Part shown: positions 6,903-15,701 of the stretch, one piece after another
Numbering within the stretch: the first letter of the stretch is position 1
Layout of the letters: each line of letters begins with the position of its first letter
Assembly: GCA_040385645.1 (NCBI GenBank)
Contig: JAZKGZ010000010.1
Location: 124,001-188,000 of the forward strand
Length of the DNA: 64,000 nucleotides
DNA from: JANXSS01 sp040385645
Lineage (GTDB): Bacteria > Pseudomonadota > Gammaproteobacteria > Burkholderiales > Burkholderiaceae_D
Reading direction: 5' to 3'
Program-made: the position numbers and the translations under genes
Notes under the pieces: generated by a model
Seen by the model: the letters and a program-made list of their open reading frames with translations, nothing else
Told to the model about the DNA's origin: nothing
The model's database searches: none

Positions 6903-9887
6903 CTAGTGCAGATCTTCGGAGCGAGTCGGCTTGCGGCGGTCCTGCGGCAAAATCCTGGTCGTGCCGAGCGATTGCACGAATTCCATCAATCCCGCTTCGG
7001 TGATGAAGCTTGCCGACGATTGCGCGGCCAGAATCACGTCCGGTGACTGTGGGCGGGCGACCACGAAGCCTTGCACATAGTCGACACCGATCTCTGCCAG
7101 CGTTTGCACGGTAGAAGCATCCTCGGCCCATTCGGCAATCGTCTTCATGCCCAGGTTCATGGCCAGACTGACGATCGCCTCGACGATGGCGATGTTGGCC
7201 GGGTGCGCATTCATGTCGACGATGAAATTGCCATCGATTTTTAGAATATCGGCCGGCAGTTCGCGTAGATAAGAGAACGATGTATAACCGGCACCGAAAT
7301 CGTCGAGCCCGACCTTGACGCCATAGCTGCGTACCTTGTCGATGAAACGGCGCGTATTGTCAAGATCGTGCAGCGCAACGCTTTCGGTAATTTCGATACA
7401 GAGCCGGTTGGCCACATGCAGGTTTTCCGAAAGCATGACGAAGGCATCCTGGATGAAGCGTTCGTCGTTCAGCGATGCACCCGACAGATTCATACAGACG
7501 AACTGGGTGCGCGCCAACACCGCCAGGTTAGTATCGAGCCAGGCGAGGGTGGTTGACAGTACCCAGCGATCGATGACGCTGATTTGGCCACTATTTTCTG
7601 CGGCGGTAATGACCCGCCATGTCGGAATCAAACTGCCGTCATGGTCACGCATGCGCAGCAGCACTTCGAAATTCAGGGATTCGAACGGTTTTTTCAGCGA
7701 CATGATCGGCTGCATTTCCACGAACAGCCCCTCCGGTGCGACGCCACCGCTCAAGCGTTCCACCAGATCGAGTTCGGCTTCGAGTTCGCGGAATGCCGGC
7801 GCATTTTTTTCATATACGACCAGGCTGCCGTGGTTACCGCTTTTAGCCGCACGGCAAGCACGGTCGGCAGTGGCCATCGCATCGCGAATCTGGGCACCCG
7901 GGCTGACTTCGATCAGGCCGATCGAGCCGCGCACTTGAAACGCCTTGTCGTCGATGCAGAAGGCAGCATTGCTGATGCTGTTGACGATGCCGCGGCAAAT
8001 CCATGAAGCCAGCACGATCGATGTGTCCGGCAACACGATCACGAATTCGTCGCCACCCACACGCCCCATATGCTGGCCGCCACTGAGCATACCGCCGACA
8101 CGCTTGCAGACTTGCTTGAGTACTTCGTCACCCGTGGCATGGCCGTAAAGATCGTTGATGAGCTTGAACCGGTCGAGGTCGAGGTATGCCAGCGCCAGCG
8201 GTTTGCCTTCGGCCAGTTCGACGACGGCATCGGCGAGCGCGTGCTCGATACCGCGTCGGTTATAAACTTTCGTCAGCGGGTCGTTGTTTGCCATGAACCG
8301 CAGGTCTTCGGTAGCCTTCAGTTGCTGCGTCACATCCTGAAGCGATCCTTCGATCTTGCCACGCGCCAGTGTCGCCTTGACCATAAAATGCTGTATCTCG
8401 CCGGTGCTGTCGGGTGCCCGGTTGCGCTGCAGCTGTAGTTCGCTATCGCCGTCCACATGCACGATGTCGTGCAACTGCTCCCAGGAGCCAATATTGAAAT
8501 ACTGCGCCAAAGTATTGCGCCCCGGCGACATGACGTCGTCGACCCCGAGCATGGTGTGCAAGGCTGGGTTAGCACTTAGAAAACGGCCACGTAGATCAAG
8601 TGTGAACAGCCCGATCGGCATCGCCTGGAAAGTATGCTGCAACTCGGCTTGGGCATCCAGGCGTTGACGGTGGTGGATGCGCATCTGATGCGCCAGGGCG
8701 AGGGCGGCTAGGATGCTGGCTAAAAGTCCCGCTGTGACAGTATTAATGCCTGCAATTAAGCCTGTGTAGCCGAGTGCTGCGCAAACGATTTCATATAAGC
8801 TGGAAGCGACAGTTGTAAAGATTGAGGCGGCGTACCAAAGCGCAACGGGTGACCGAGTTAATTTGACAATATGGAACAGATAATAAACTAGCGTTACACC
8901 GCCAAATCCGGAAGCAACCCAAATTAGTAACAGCAAATACTTGTAAGGCAGAAAAATTGATAGTACTAATAACGGCGCGCAGGAAAGCTGGCAAATACGT
9001 AATAGACGCGTACTTTTTAATTTCAATAAATCTTCACGAAATAACGAACTAAAAAGCATCAAAGTAAGAATATAGAAGACCGCTAGAGTCAGCGCACGTA
9101 TCTGTGTCATCCACTCCGTGGGCAAGGAATGTCCTAGCCACTGCGTATCCCAACCGGCAGATAGTGCACCCATGCGAAGGTTAACGATTAACCATGACGC
9201 AAACAGTGTGTAAGTACCATTACGATTGATGAGCGCCGCAATCAAAACAAACGTCGCAAGTACGAGCAAACCACCGTCTAAAAGGCCCGAATTCCTGTGG
9301 AATTCTAGAGCTGACATTTGTAGCTGAGGCTCTTGCCATTGGAGCACTGTCGCTCGTGCAGGGCCTTGAAATAGCGCACGGCACAAAACCTGCCTGCCAT
9401 TTTGGTTCGACGTCAACGTCAATGAAAAGCCAGCTTTAATGACTTTCATTGCATCATTGCTTTCGATACGATCGCTTTGACCCAAAGTTGTCAAAGTAGA
9501 AGCATCCCAACAACTGATAGCCATAGCATGGCGCGAGGGAAATTCTAAAGCGATTGGTTGATTCGCAGCAGCAGGCTTTGCCGTAACATTGAACCAGACC
9601 GGGTTCTCAACAAGCCTGGTGTCAAATTGCTCGACAACTGGCACTTGTTGCAAACGGATTTGAGCCTGCGCGGGAGTCAGCGATGTTGCTTCTTCAATGA
9701 ATGCTCGAAACGCAAGCTTTTCCCCATTGGCAAGTGCGTAGCTGGACTCAAATGCTATGGTTGCACCGATAGATAGCAGAGCTAGGAAAATTGGTAGAGC
9801 GTAGGTAGTAAAAATTAGTAGCCAGTGTTCGAGAAAGGTTTTCCCTGGACATACCAAGCCGTTCTGCACGCGCCAAATGTGTTTCAT
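6903..9887 (-). CDS. Membrane 7TMR-DISM / PAS / GGDEF / EAL protein
   Basis: The protein has 994 residues when started at the ATG at 9887, which precedes MKHIWRVQNG. Layout: a first membrane helix (about 15-45), a periplasmic domain to about 200, about seven membrane helices (about 205-400, 7TMR-DISM type), a PAS domain (starting at about 415), GGDEF at about 540-700 and EAL at about 720-970. The cyclase signature GGDEF is intact at about 611. The phosphodiesterase signature reads EVLLR instead of EALLR, while DDFGAGYTSFSYL and KIDGNF are intact, so both activities on cyclic di-GMP are plausible. The N-terminal half is much more AT-rich than the catalytic half. The acyl amino acid synthase gene lies 134 bases upstream on the same strand. 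Confidence 0.9.
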   Translation of the reverse strand: MKHIWRVQNGLVCPGKTFLEHWLLIFTTYALPIFLALLSIGATIAFESSYALANGEKLAFRAFIEEATSLTPAQAQIRLQQVPVVEQFDTRLVENPVWFNVTAKPAAANQPIALEFPSRHAMAISCWDASTLTTLGQSDRIESNDAMKVIKAGFSLTLTSNQNGRQVLCRALFQGPARATVLQWQEPQLQMSALEFHRNSGLLDGGLLVLATFVLIAALINRNGTYTLFASWLIVNLRMGALSAGWDTQWLGHSLPTEWMTQIRALTLAVFYILTLMLFSSLFREDLLKLKSTRLLRICQLSCAPLLVLSIFLPYKYLLLLIWVASGFGGVTLVYYLFHIVKLTRSPVALWYAASIFTTVASSLYEIVCAALGYTGLIAGINTVTAGLLASILAALALAHQMRIHHRQRLDAQAELQHTFQAMPIGLFTLDLRGRFLSANPALHTMLGVDDVMSPGRNTLAQYFNIGSWEQLHDIVHVDGDSELQLQRNRAPDSTGEIQHFMVKATLARGKIEGSLQDVTQQLKATEDLRFMANNDPLTKVYNRRGIEHALADAVVELAEGKPLALAYLDLDRFKLINDLYGHATGDEVLKQVCKRVGGMLSGGQHMGRVGGDEFVIVLPDTSIVLASWICRGIVNSISNAAFCIDDKAFQVRGSIGLIEVSPGAQIRDAMATADRACRAAKSGNHGSLVVYEKNAPAFRELEAELDLVERLSGGVAPEGLFVEMQPIMSLKKPFESLNFEVLLRMRDHDGSLIPTWRVITAAENSGQISVIDRWVLSTTLAWLDTNLAVLARTQFVCMNLSGASLNDERFIQDAFVMLSENLHVANRLCIEITESVALHDLDNTRRFIDKVRSYGVKVGLDDFGAGYTSFSYLRELPADILKIDGNFIVDMNAHPANIAIVEAIVSLAMNLGMKTIAEWAEDASTVQTLAEIGVDYVQGFVVARPQSPDVILAAQSSASFITEAGLMEFVQSLGTTRILPQDRRKPTRSEDLH

Positions 9888-10020
9888 ACTTATGAATTCT
9901 CGGTCGGGAATACCATCAACGCAATGCAATGTCGCACCTGCGACTCTATGCGCAGGTGCCCGAACAATCAAGCGTAAATGAGAACCTTGCCGGCACGTCT
10001 ACAACAGGCTAGGCGATCAG

Positions 10021-10842
10021 CTACATGCTGGTAACGGAATAATCCGCTGAAACTGTAGCAGGCGCACGTCCCATATTTGGAAAAATCCGACCGATTAGAC
10101 CGTCATACGATTTAAAATCCATCTTAGGCCCTACATCGATATCTTGGTGGTGAGTTTTTACAACGAATTGAAACAAAGGATGCCGGCTTTCACGCCACCT
10201 TGCTTCAGCGGTTCCGACTTCCAAAGCCATTACACGGTGCGGCATGTTGCCTGCATGTGCTAGCGGAATAAACCCTAATTCGGGATAGACTTCCTCAAAT
10301 TGCAAGCGCTCATATTGGCGGTCAATAGGTGCACGTCCAGCTACTACCATTACTTCAATTTTATTCCGGCAGCAATACAGATAAAACGCTTTAAACAAAA
10401 CTGTCTTTACCAACCGCCCAACACGCTCGTCGGTGATGCCCAGCCGGGTGGCTTCAGCAAGCCGGCGCATTCTTAACTTTTCAGGCAACTCTACTGATTG
10501 TTCTAGAGCGAGCGGTTGAAAGTGATTGGTTTGAATACGCATCGTACCTAATGGCGAGCCATCGACCTTGGATTCGGCGAGCAACACAACGACACCGCGA
10601 TCAGTGTCTGGAGTTTCTGGGTTAACAAGTTTCGATGCTAATACCGGCACATGACGCGCATAAGCCGCATGGCGGATTTTCACCGCCTTCGACAGGTCTT
10701 CCTCGTTTTGTACCAACCGCACGGTGAAGGGCAACCGCTCAGAGTGCGTGATTTCTTCCTCGCTTTCTAAGCCGAGGCGATTGTTCAGGTCGGTGAGATA
10801 TGAACCTTGTGTGAAAGCAGACGCTGAATCTAGGTGATACAT
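10021..10842 (-). CDS. FeeM-like N-acyl amino acid synthase (GNAT/LuxI-fold acyltransferase)
   Basis: The protein has 273 residues. A disordered start (about 1-38) precedes a GNAT-fold core with IRHAAYARH, the strand LGTMRIQTN and the RLAEATRLGI block, which correspond to the R-x-Y and E-x-x-R-L positions of FeeM and LuxI-type acyl-homoserine lactone synthases. The family transfers an acyl chain from acyl carrier protein to an amino acid; members are frequent in Burkholderiales and sometimes linked to exopolysaccharide or PEP-CTERM loci. No LuxR-type gene is adjacent; the neighbour downstream is a cyclic di-GMP enzyme. The product and role are not known. The coding sequence is AT-rich compared with the flanks. 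Confidence 0.7.
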   Translation of the reverse strand: MYHLDSASAFTQGSYLTDLNNRLGLESEEEITHSERLPFTVRLVQNEEDLSKAVKIRHAAYARHVPVLASKLVNPETPDTDRGVVVLLAESKVDGSPLGTMRIQTNHFQPLALEQSVELPEKLRMRRLAEATRLGITDERVGRLVKTVLFKAFYLYCCRNKIEVMVVAGRAPIDRQYERLQFEEVYPELGFIPLAHAGNMPHRVMALEVGTAEARWRESRHPLFQFVVKTHHQDIDVGPKMDFKSYDGLIGRIFPNMGRAPATVSADYSVTSM

Positions 10843-10870
10843 GCGGTTGTCCTAAGTAGAAAATGCGTTG

Positions 10871-10889
10871 CCGATCCGGTTGGAATCGG
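10871..10889. promoter_or_regulatory. Inverted repeat upstream of the acyltransferase gene
   Basis: CCGAT and ATCGG are separated by nine bases, centred about 38 bases upstream of the acyltransferase start in a strongly AT-rich stretch. The size resembles a dimeric regulator operator, but five-base arms can occur by chance. Confidence 0.3.
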
Positions 10890-11296
10890 TAAAAAAGATA
10901 CCCAAAGTAATGCTAAAAAATTTACGGATCTCAAATTTCTTGCGCTGATGAGAAATAAGTTGCTATATTTCTATTGTATCTCAGGAAACTTTATACCAGA
11001 TATCTTAACCAATAAAAGTTGTACAAAATCTAGATAGTTGATAAATAACAGCTTTTATCGAAAATAAATTTCCGTAAGGATATCAATCAGCTAACACTGT
11101 GATGTGAATTTACGTCATTATTTCCCGAAAGAACTCAAATCCGGCTGTTTTGCGGTCGTTCAGGGAGCGAAGAGGCGTTCAGAATTGCGATTAAAAATTG
11201 GTTGGGATGCCGTTTATGGCAACCCAAGGTGGCTCGATGCACTGCGAAATGGGGGTCTAGAACTGGAAAAAACGGAGGGGTGGAGGCCGAATGTAA
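10890..11296. other. AT-rich intergenic region
   Basis: About 400 bases of strongly AT-rich DNA lie between the acyltransferase start and the end of the exonuclease VII-like operon. It holds runs of A and T and several TATA-like stretches, and probably carries the acyltransferase promoter. A frame at 11104-11364 (+) is open but overlaps the real gene on the other strand, lacks a good ribosome binding site and is not accepted. No RNA gene was recognised. Confidence 0.5.
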
Positions 11297-11905
11297 TTAA
11301 CGGTAAATTTCTGAAGCAGCCCTATAGCTGCCATCGCGTTTGGCGCGCATTAGCTCGGCGATGACTTCCTGCCGAGTCTTGGTCGACGTGCCTCGTGCCA
11401 GGGCATTGCGTTGCGCTTTATCGTTTTTATACTGGCGATTCTTGCGGGCTTTGGTGCGCCGTGGTGGTACCTGATCAACCGCTTGTTCAGCATTATCGTC
11501 TTGGACTAGCAGCGGAGTGCTTAGTGGCGCAGGTAAAACTGGTAAAGCAGCTAAAGGAACGATTTCTTCGGTAAGGCCGATGGTTGCAAGTGGTGTCAAA
11601 GCCGGTGTCAAAATTGGCGTTACAGTTCGTGGCTGTACTGGCGTTGGCATTGGCAGGAGCGCTGTTTGCGGTATTGCCAGCTGCTGAATTTGCCCAGCAT
11701 CGGCTGATCGATCAACTGTGCCCGGTACGCGCAAGTATGACGGTGCTGGCAATACACCGGTCATCATCGCTAAAGCCACGAGGCACGATACGATTACTGC
11801 TGTTGCCGCACCGGCTTCCAGAGGATTGAGGCGACGACGAGCCGCTAGGGGCGCTGCTCCTTGCATCGCCCGCACTGTCGCGTCATTAGGCTGGTTTATG
11901 GTCAT
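11297..11905 (-). CDS. Single-pass membrane protein with proline-rich stalk and DUF4148-like tail
   Basis: The protein has 202 residues. A short basic cytoplasmic start (about 1-32) leads to one membrane helix (about 33-52, AVIVSCLVALAMMTGVL). A long proline/threonine/leucine-rich linker follows (about 80-150), then a basic patch (RRTKARKNRQYKN) and a C-terminal TRQEVIAELMRAKRDGSY that resembles the DUF4148 motif found in small exported Burkholderiales proteins. The overall plan is TonB-like in shape only. It is the last gene of the exonuclease VII-like operon, nine bases after the preceding gene, which suggests a membrane partner role. Function unknown. Confidence 0.6.
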   Translation of the reverse strand: MTINQPNDATVRAMQGAAPLAARRRLNPLEAGAATAVIVSCLVALAMMTGVLPAPSYLRVPGTVDRSADAGQIQQLAIPQTALLPMPTPVQPRTVTPILTPALTPLATIGLTEEIVPLAALPVLPAPLSTPLLVQDDNAEQAVDQVPPRRTKARKNRQYKNDKAQRNALARGTSTKTRQEVIAELMRAKRDGSYRAASEIYR

Positions 11906-11913
11906 GAATTAAT

Positions 11914-12189
11914 TTAAGCAGGCGGCGTGCCGAGCTGATCGATCATCTGTCGGGTATGTTGCAGTCGCGCCAACCTGCTCTTATAAGCTGCGTCGGCCTG
12001 GATAATTACCGCATCGAGTTCATCAAGGGTCAGGTTTTCCGACTGTTCCAATTTTTGCAGCAAATTGCTTAATTGCTTATGCTCGTCTACTGCCTCTTGC
12101 TGCGTGTTTTGCTGCATATTTTGCTGAACACCCGGTTGAATGCCTTGCGGTATAGGTTTGCCGAGCTCGAGCTTATGGTCGGTCATCAT
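11914..12189 (-). CDS. XseB-like small protein (exonuclease VII small-subunit-like)
   Basis: The protein has 91 residues. A glutamine-rich start (about 1-38) is followed by two helices that fit the XseB pattern: LEQSENLTLDELDAV corresponds to the family's LE-x-G-x-LPLEEAL, then a helix ALA-x-x-x-RLARLQHTRQMIDQL corresponds to the C-terminal AKLQQAEQRVQIL helix. In exonuclease VII this subunit decorates the coiled coil of the large subunit. Here it sits directly downstream of an XseA-like gene, 12 bases apart, which supports the match. I made the alignment by eye, with one residue of insertion. Confidence 0.55.
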   Translation of the reverse strand: MMTDHKLELGKPIPQGIQPGVQQNMQQNTQQEAVDEHKQLSNLLQKLEQSENLTLDELDAVIIQADAAYKSRLARLQHTRQMIDQLGTPPA

Positions 12190-12201
12190 GTTTCCTTATC
12201 G

Positions 12202-13389
12202 TTAGAGCCATGGTTCTATTCGATTCGATTTACGCAAACGACCTACATCTAGGGAATCGATGGTCGGAATATCAAACATCGAATGATCCGTCGCATTTTG
12301 TAACGGCTGCCCTGACATCTGCCCCGTCGGCCGAGACGGCTCTTCATCGAATTCGTCGTCGTGGATGTCGTGATAATGGCGGTTCGCGCTGTCGATCAAT
12401 CGATTACAAATTGCCACGTATAACGCGCTCAATATCACCAACGCCGATCCACCAAAAAATATAGCGTTGCCAGGGGTCGCTTGCCACCACAGTAATCCGA
12501 TCAGCAATAGATACGTTAGGAGTAATGTAGTTCTGACTTTATCGATCTTACCTTTCAATGCCTTTTGATCGCCAATTGGACGAGGGCGACTGTCTTCGGT
12601 CATTGGACTGACCCGAGCCGCATTGTTTTTTGCGATCCTTGCAAGTTCGACACCGATCCGCGCACGGAACTGCTCGAGCACCGCTTCTTCGCGGAGAAGC
12701 CGCAAGTGTAGTTGTTGGGTAACGCCGCGCATGGCGGCCGCGGTCTCGTCGAGTTGAACGGTTAGATAATCGAGATGTCGCTGTAACGTCGGTTGCAACA
12801 CCGATTTCAACAAAATCTTGGATTCGACTTCATGCTCGGCTAAAAGAAATTGTCCTAGCGATTTGATACGTGCTAACACCTGGTCAGCCAGGAGATAGCG
12901 CTGCTGGGTAATACCCGACAAAAATTCAGCAAGTGCCAGGGTAGTCGGAAATACTTTACACGCGGTATCGCCGAGAATGGTTTCACCATCGTCGGGCCCC
13001 AAGGCCGTCAAAACCGGAACCGACGCGCCTGCGATGGACGGTGCCAACACCTGGTGAACCACCCCGATATCCGCTTCGCCGCTGGCGTCGCCGATCACCA
13101 GTATCAAATCAAATGCCTCGGCTCCACGCGCTTGCAGTTGCGCAAAGGCTTGTTTCACACTTTCGGCGGCACCCGCGCCAGTGTAGCGTACGGGAAAATA
13201 TTCGAAATTGATTTGCTCTTCTCGGGCCAGCCGGGCAACGAGTTCAGCGCTTTTTTTCGACGGCCAGTACTGAACGGCAATTAACGCTTCGCTGCACACT
13301 ACTGCCACGCGCGACAGCTCAAGCGGTATCACATGCTGCTTATTGCCCCGATTCGGGTCGCAAAACTGGTCCTGAACCGGCTCCATCAT
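12202..13389 (-). CDS. Membrane-anchored XseA-like protein lacking OB fold and catalytic residues
   Basis: The protein has 395 residues from the ATG at 13389 (the frame could start at a TTG at 13401). Residues of about 25-157 follow the central domain of the exonuclease VII large subunit: SRVAVVCS for RIGVVTS, FPVRYTGAGAAESV for YPVRVQGEGAAEEI, FDLILVIGD for VIIVGRGGG, and LGPDDGETIL for VGHETDFTI. The catalytic histidine and aspartate positions are thus proline and glycine, and the RGGG motif is lost. The usual N-terminal OB fold is absent. A coiled coil follows (about 160-256), then two membrane helices (about 287-302 and 308-328) and an acidic cytoplasmic tail. It is probably a non-catalytic scaffold; function unknown. 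Confidence 0.6.
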   Translation of the reverse strand: MMEPVQDQFCDPNRGNKQHVIPLELSRVAVVCSEALIAVQYWPSKKSAELVARLAREEQINFEYFPVRYTGAGAAESVKQAFAQLQARGAEAFDLILVIGDASGEADIGVVHQVLAPSIAGASVPVLTALGPDDGETILGDTACKVFPTTLALAEFLSGITQQRYLLADQVLARIKSLGQFLLAEHEVESKILLKSVLQPTLQRHLDYLTVQLDETAAAMRGVTQQLHLRLLREEAVLEQFRARIGVELARIAKNNAARVSPMTEDSRPRPIGDQKALKGKIDKVRTTLLLTYLLLIGLLWWQATPGNAIFFGGSALVILSALYVAICNRLIDSANRHYHDIHDDEFDEEPSRPTGQMSGQPLQNATDHSMFDIPTIDSLDVGRLRKSNRIEPWL

Positions 13390-13558
13390 TCGTCTTTTCA
13401 AGAAAAGGGCGACCTTAAAAAGCGACGCCGTGTTGATACGTCGTCAACGCTTACCCCATATCCACTTTTTTCCTAAGTTTACAGGATGCGCAATCGACTT
13501 TTCTGTACGGCCGCACGCTTATTTTCATGTCATGTACTCACCCGGCCGCTTTACCGGC

Positions 13559-14551
13559 TTACCGGGGTGTTTTCGCTAGTACACCACGAATCGTTTCAGC
13601 AAGCTCGGCTGCGACAAATTTTGCCACATAGGCGTCTGCGCCTACGCTGCGCACATGATCTTCGTTGGTTGCACCGGTTAAGGAAGAGTGGATTACTACC
13701 GGAATTGACTGCATTCGCGCATCGCTCTTTATTTTTCTGGTTAAGGTAAAGCCATCCATTTCCGGCATTTCCAAATCCGTCAACACCAGCGCGATACGGT
13801 CTTTTGCGGTTTTGCCCTGGCTGATCGCTTCATCAGCGATTTTCTGGAGCGTTTCCCAAGCTTCTTTGCCGGTTTTGGTCATGATGAACGGCAAATTCAT
13901 CGCACCAAGCCCTTCTTCGATCAGCCTTCTGGCCAGCCCGGAATCGTCCGCAGCGAGAATGCGAGTACCTTCGGGCAGCGTCACCGGCGCACCGAGAACC
14001 GACACATCGACATCTGCTTCGCCAGAAGGCAAGACGTTACGTAATATCTGTTCCACATCGAGTACCTGTGCCAGACGACTATTATCGACATCGCCATCCA
14101 GACGGGCAATACTGGTAACCATACCTGCGCTTCCCGCGGTACCTTCAGCGGAGAGCACCTGACTCCAGGCCAACCGCACGATTTCATCGACGTCCTCGAC
14201 GGCAAAGGCTTGCGTCGAGCGGGCATATTCGGTGATCATCAATATTCGATGGCCGTTAACCGCTTTGCAGCCCACAGCAGCAGCCAAGTCGATCACCGGC
14301 ACGATTTGTCCGCGCACATTGGCCATGCCCATCATCGGCGGGCGAATACCAGCCATTTCCGTGATCTTCGGCATTTCCAGCAATTCCCGTACCTTGAAAA
14401 CGTTAATGCCGTACAACTCCCGCTTCGTTGAATTTGCACTTTCGCCGAGGCGAAACAGCAGCAGCTCGAACATGTTGTTGCTGGTTAGGTTAGTGCGTTC
14501 GTCTATTTCTTGTTGCGCTGTTTTCATGGGTATCTTTGCTGTGCGGTACAT
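13559..14551 (-). CDS. cheV: CheV-type chemotaxis coupling protein (CheW-REC fusion)
   Basis: The protein has 330 residues. The CheW-like domain spans about 25-170 (ELLLFRLG, YGINVFKVREL, NVRGQIVPVIDL). The receiver domain spans about 195-325, with acidic residues in ILAADDSG and a phosphoacceptor Asp in VLTDLEMPEMDGF. CheV couples chemoreceptors to CheA and is phosphorylated by it. The start at 14551 has AGGA five bases upstream; an alternative ATG at 14527 has a poorer site. No other chemotaxis gene is nearby. It is divergent from the ast operon. Confidence 0.88.
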   Translation of the reverse strand: MYRTAKIPMKTAQQEIDERTNLTSNNMFELLLFRLGESANSTKRELYGINVFKVRELLEMPKITEMAGIRPPMMGMANVRGQIVPVIDLAAAVGCKAVNGHRILMITEYARSTQAFAVEDVDEIVRLAWSQVLSAEGTAGSAGMVTSIARLDGDVDNSRLAQVLDVEQILRNVLPSGEADVDVSVLGAPVTLPEGTRILAADDSGLARRLIEEGLGAMNLPFIMTKTGKEAWETLQKIADEAISQGKTAKDRIALVLTDLEMPEMDGFTLTRKIKSDARMQSIPVVIHSSLTGATNEDHVRSVGADAYVAKFVAAELAETIRGVLAKTPR

Positions 14552-14666
14552 GACATCCTAAAACATTTAGTTTCCTAAGTACAAGTTTTTTAAAATTTCG
14601 GTGAATGGTGTTGGTTTTGCAAAACGTTTGGCCGACAATGAAGCTCGACGGAGAAAAGGAGCGACG

Positions 14667-15701
14667 ATGCTGGTGGTGCGCGCGGTGGCTGCGGCCGATT
14701 TGAATGGTTTGATGGCGTTGGCGAAAAAAGTCGGGCCAGGCATGACGACGCTCAAGCCCGATTCTTCGATCTTGCGCTCACGCATCGACCTTGCCTGCGC
14801 ATCGTTCGCCGGTACCGTCGCGGCTGAAGAATGTGATTACCTGTTCGTCATGGAAAATTTGATTACCACCGAGGTAGTGGGCGTGTGCGCCATTAAAGCG
14901 GCTGTAGGCTTGCGTCAGCCGTTTTATAATTTTCGTATCGGCACGCTGGTGCATTCGAGTGTCGAACTCGGCATATTCTCGCCGATGGAAACGCTGTACC
15001 TGTCGAGCGACCTGACCGGTGCCGCCGAGCTATGTTCTCTGTACCTCCACCCGGACTATCGCACGGCAGCCAACGGCAAGTTACTATCGAAAAGCCGCTT
15101 TCTGTTCATCGCGCAATTTGCCGAGCGATTTCCACAAACGATCATCGCGGAAATGCGGGGCTTTCTGCGTGAAGACGGCGTATCGCCGTTTTGGGAAAAT
15201 CTCGGCCGACATTTTTTTCATATGGATTTCAAACGGGCCGATGATCTCTGCAGCCAGGGCAAGAAATCGTTCATCAGCGAATTGATGCCGCGCCATCCGC
15301 TATATGTCGCCTACCTCCCACGCGAAGCGCAGGAAGTCATCGGCATGGTGCATGTCGATACCGAGCCTGCCCGGCACCTGCTGCAGCAAGAAGGCATGTT
15401 TCATGCCGGTTATATCGATATTTTTGACGCCGGGCCGGTATTGCAGGCGCGTATCAGCGATTTGCGCGCCAATCGCGAAAGCCTGGTCGGTGTCGTTCGT
15501 CATTGCGATGCAGCGCTGGAGCAGGGTGTGTCCAGCATGATAGCGACGACGGCGATGGATAAGTTTCGGGTGATTCTAGCCGAGCAGGTTGCTGGTTTGG
15601 ATGTTGCCTTGACGCCGCCGCAAGCCGAGGCATTAGGTTGCCAGCCCGGCCAACGGGTACGTACCATGTCGTTGAAAGCCGGTGCGCGTGCACACGCTTG
15701 A
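14667..15701 (+). CDS. astA: Arginine N-succinyltransferase
   Basis: The protein has 344 residues, the same length as the Escherichia coli enzyme. It transfers succinate from succinyl-CoA to the alpha-amino group of arginine, the first step of the AST arginine-degradation pathway. Family features include the opening VVRAVAAADLNGLMALA-x-K, GPGMTTLKPD near residue 30, and the block GAAELCSLYLHPDYR. The start is fixed by AAAGGAG six bases upstream; an open frame from 14601 would add 22 residues of poor quality. The end overlaps the astD start by 20 bases, so translation is probably coupled. Confidence 0.92.
   Translation: MLVVRAVAAADLNGLMALAKKVGPGMTTLKPDSSILRSRIDLACASFAGTVAAEECDYLFVMENLITTEVVGVCAIKAAVGLRQPFYNFRIGTLVHSSVELGIFSPMETLYLSSDLTGAAELCSLYLHPDYRTAANGKLLSKSRFLFIAQFAERFPQTIIAEMRGFLREDGVSPFWENLGRHFFHMDFKRADDLCSQGKKSFISELMPRHPLYVAYLPREAQEVIGMVHVDTEPARHLLQQEGMFHAGYIDIFDAGPVLQARISDLRANRESLVGVVRHCDAALEQGVSSMIATTAMDKFRVILAEQVAGLDVALTPPQAEALGCQPGQRVRTMSLKAGARAHA

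Noticed and set aside
11104..11364. 86-residue open frame on the plus strand
   Set aside because: It overlaps the 3' end of the better-supported membrane protein gene on the minus strand, has no ribosome binding site and shows no recognisable feature.
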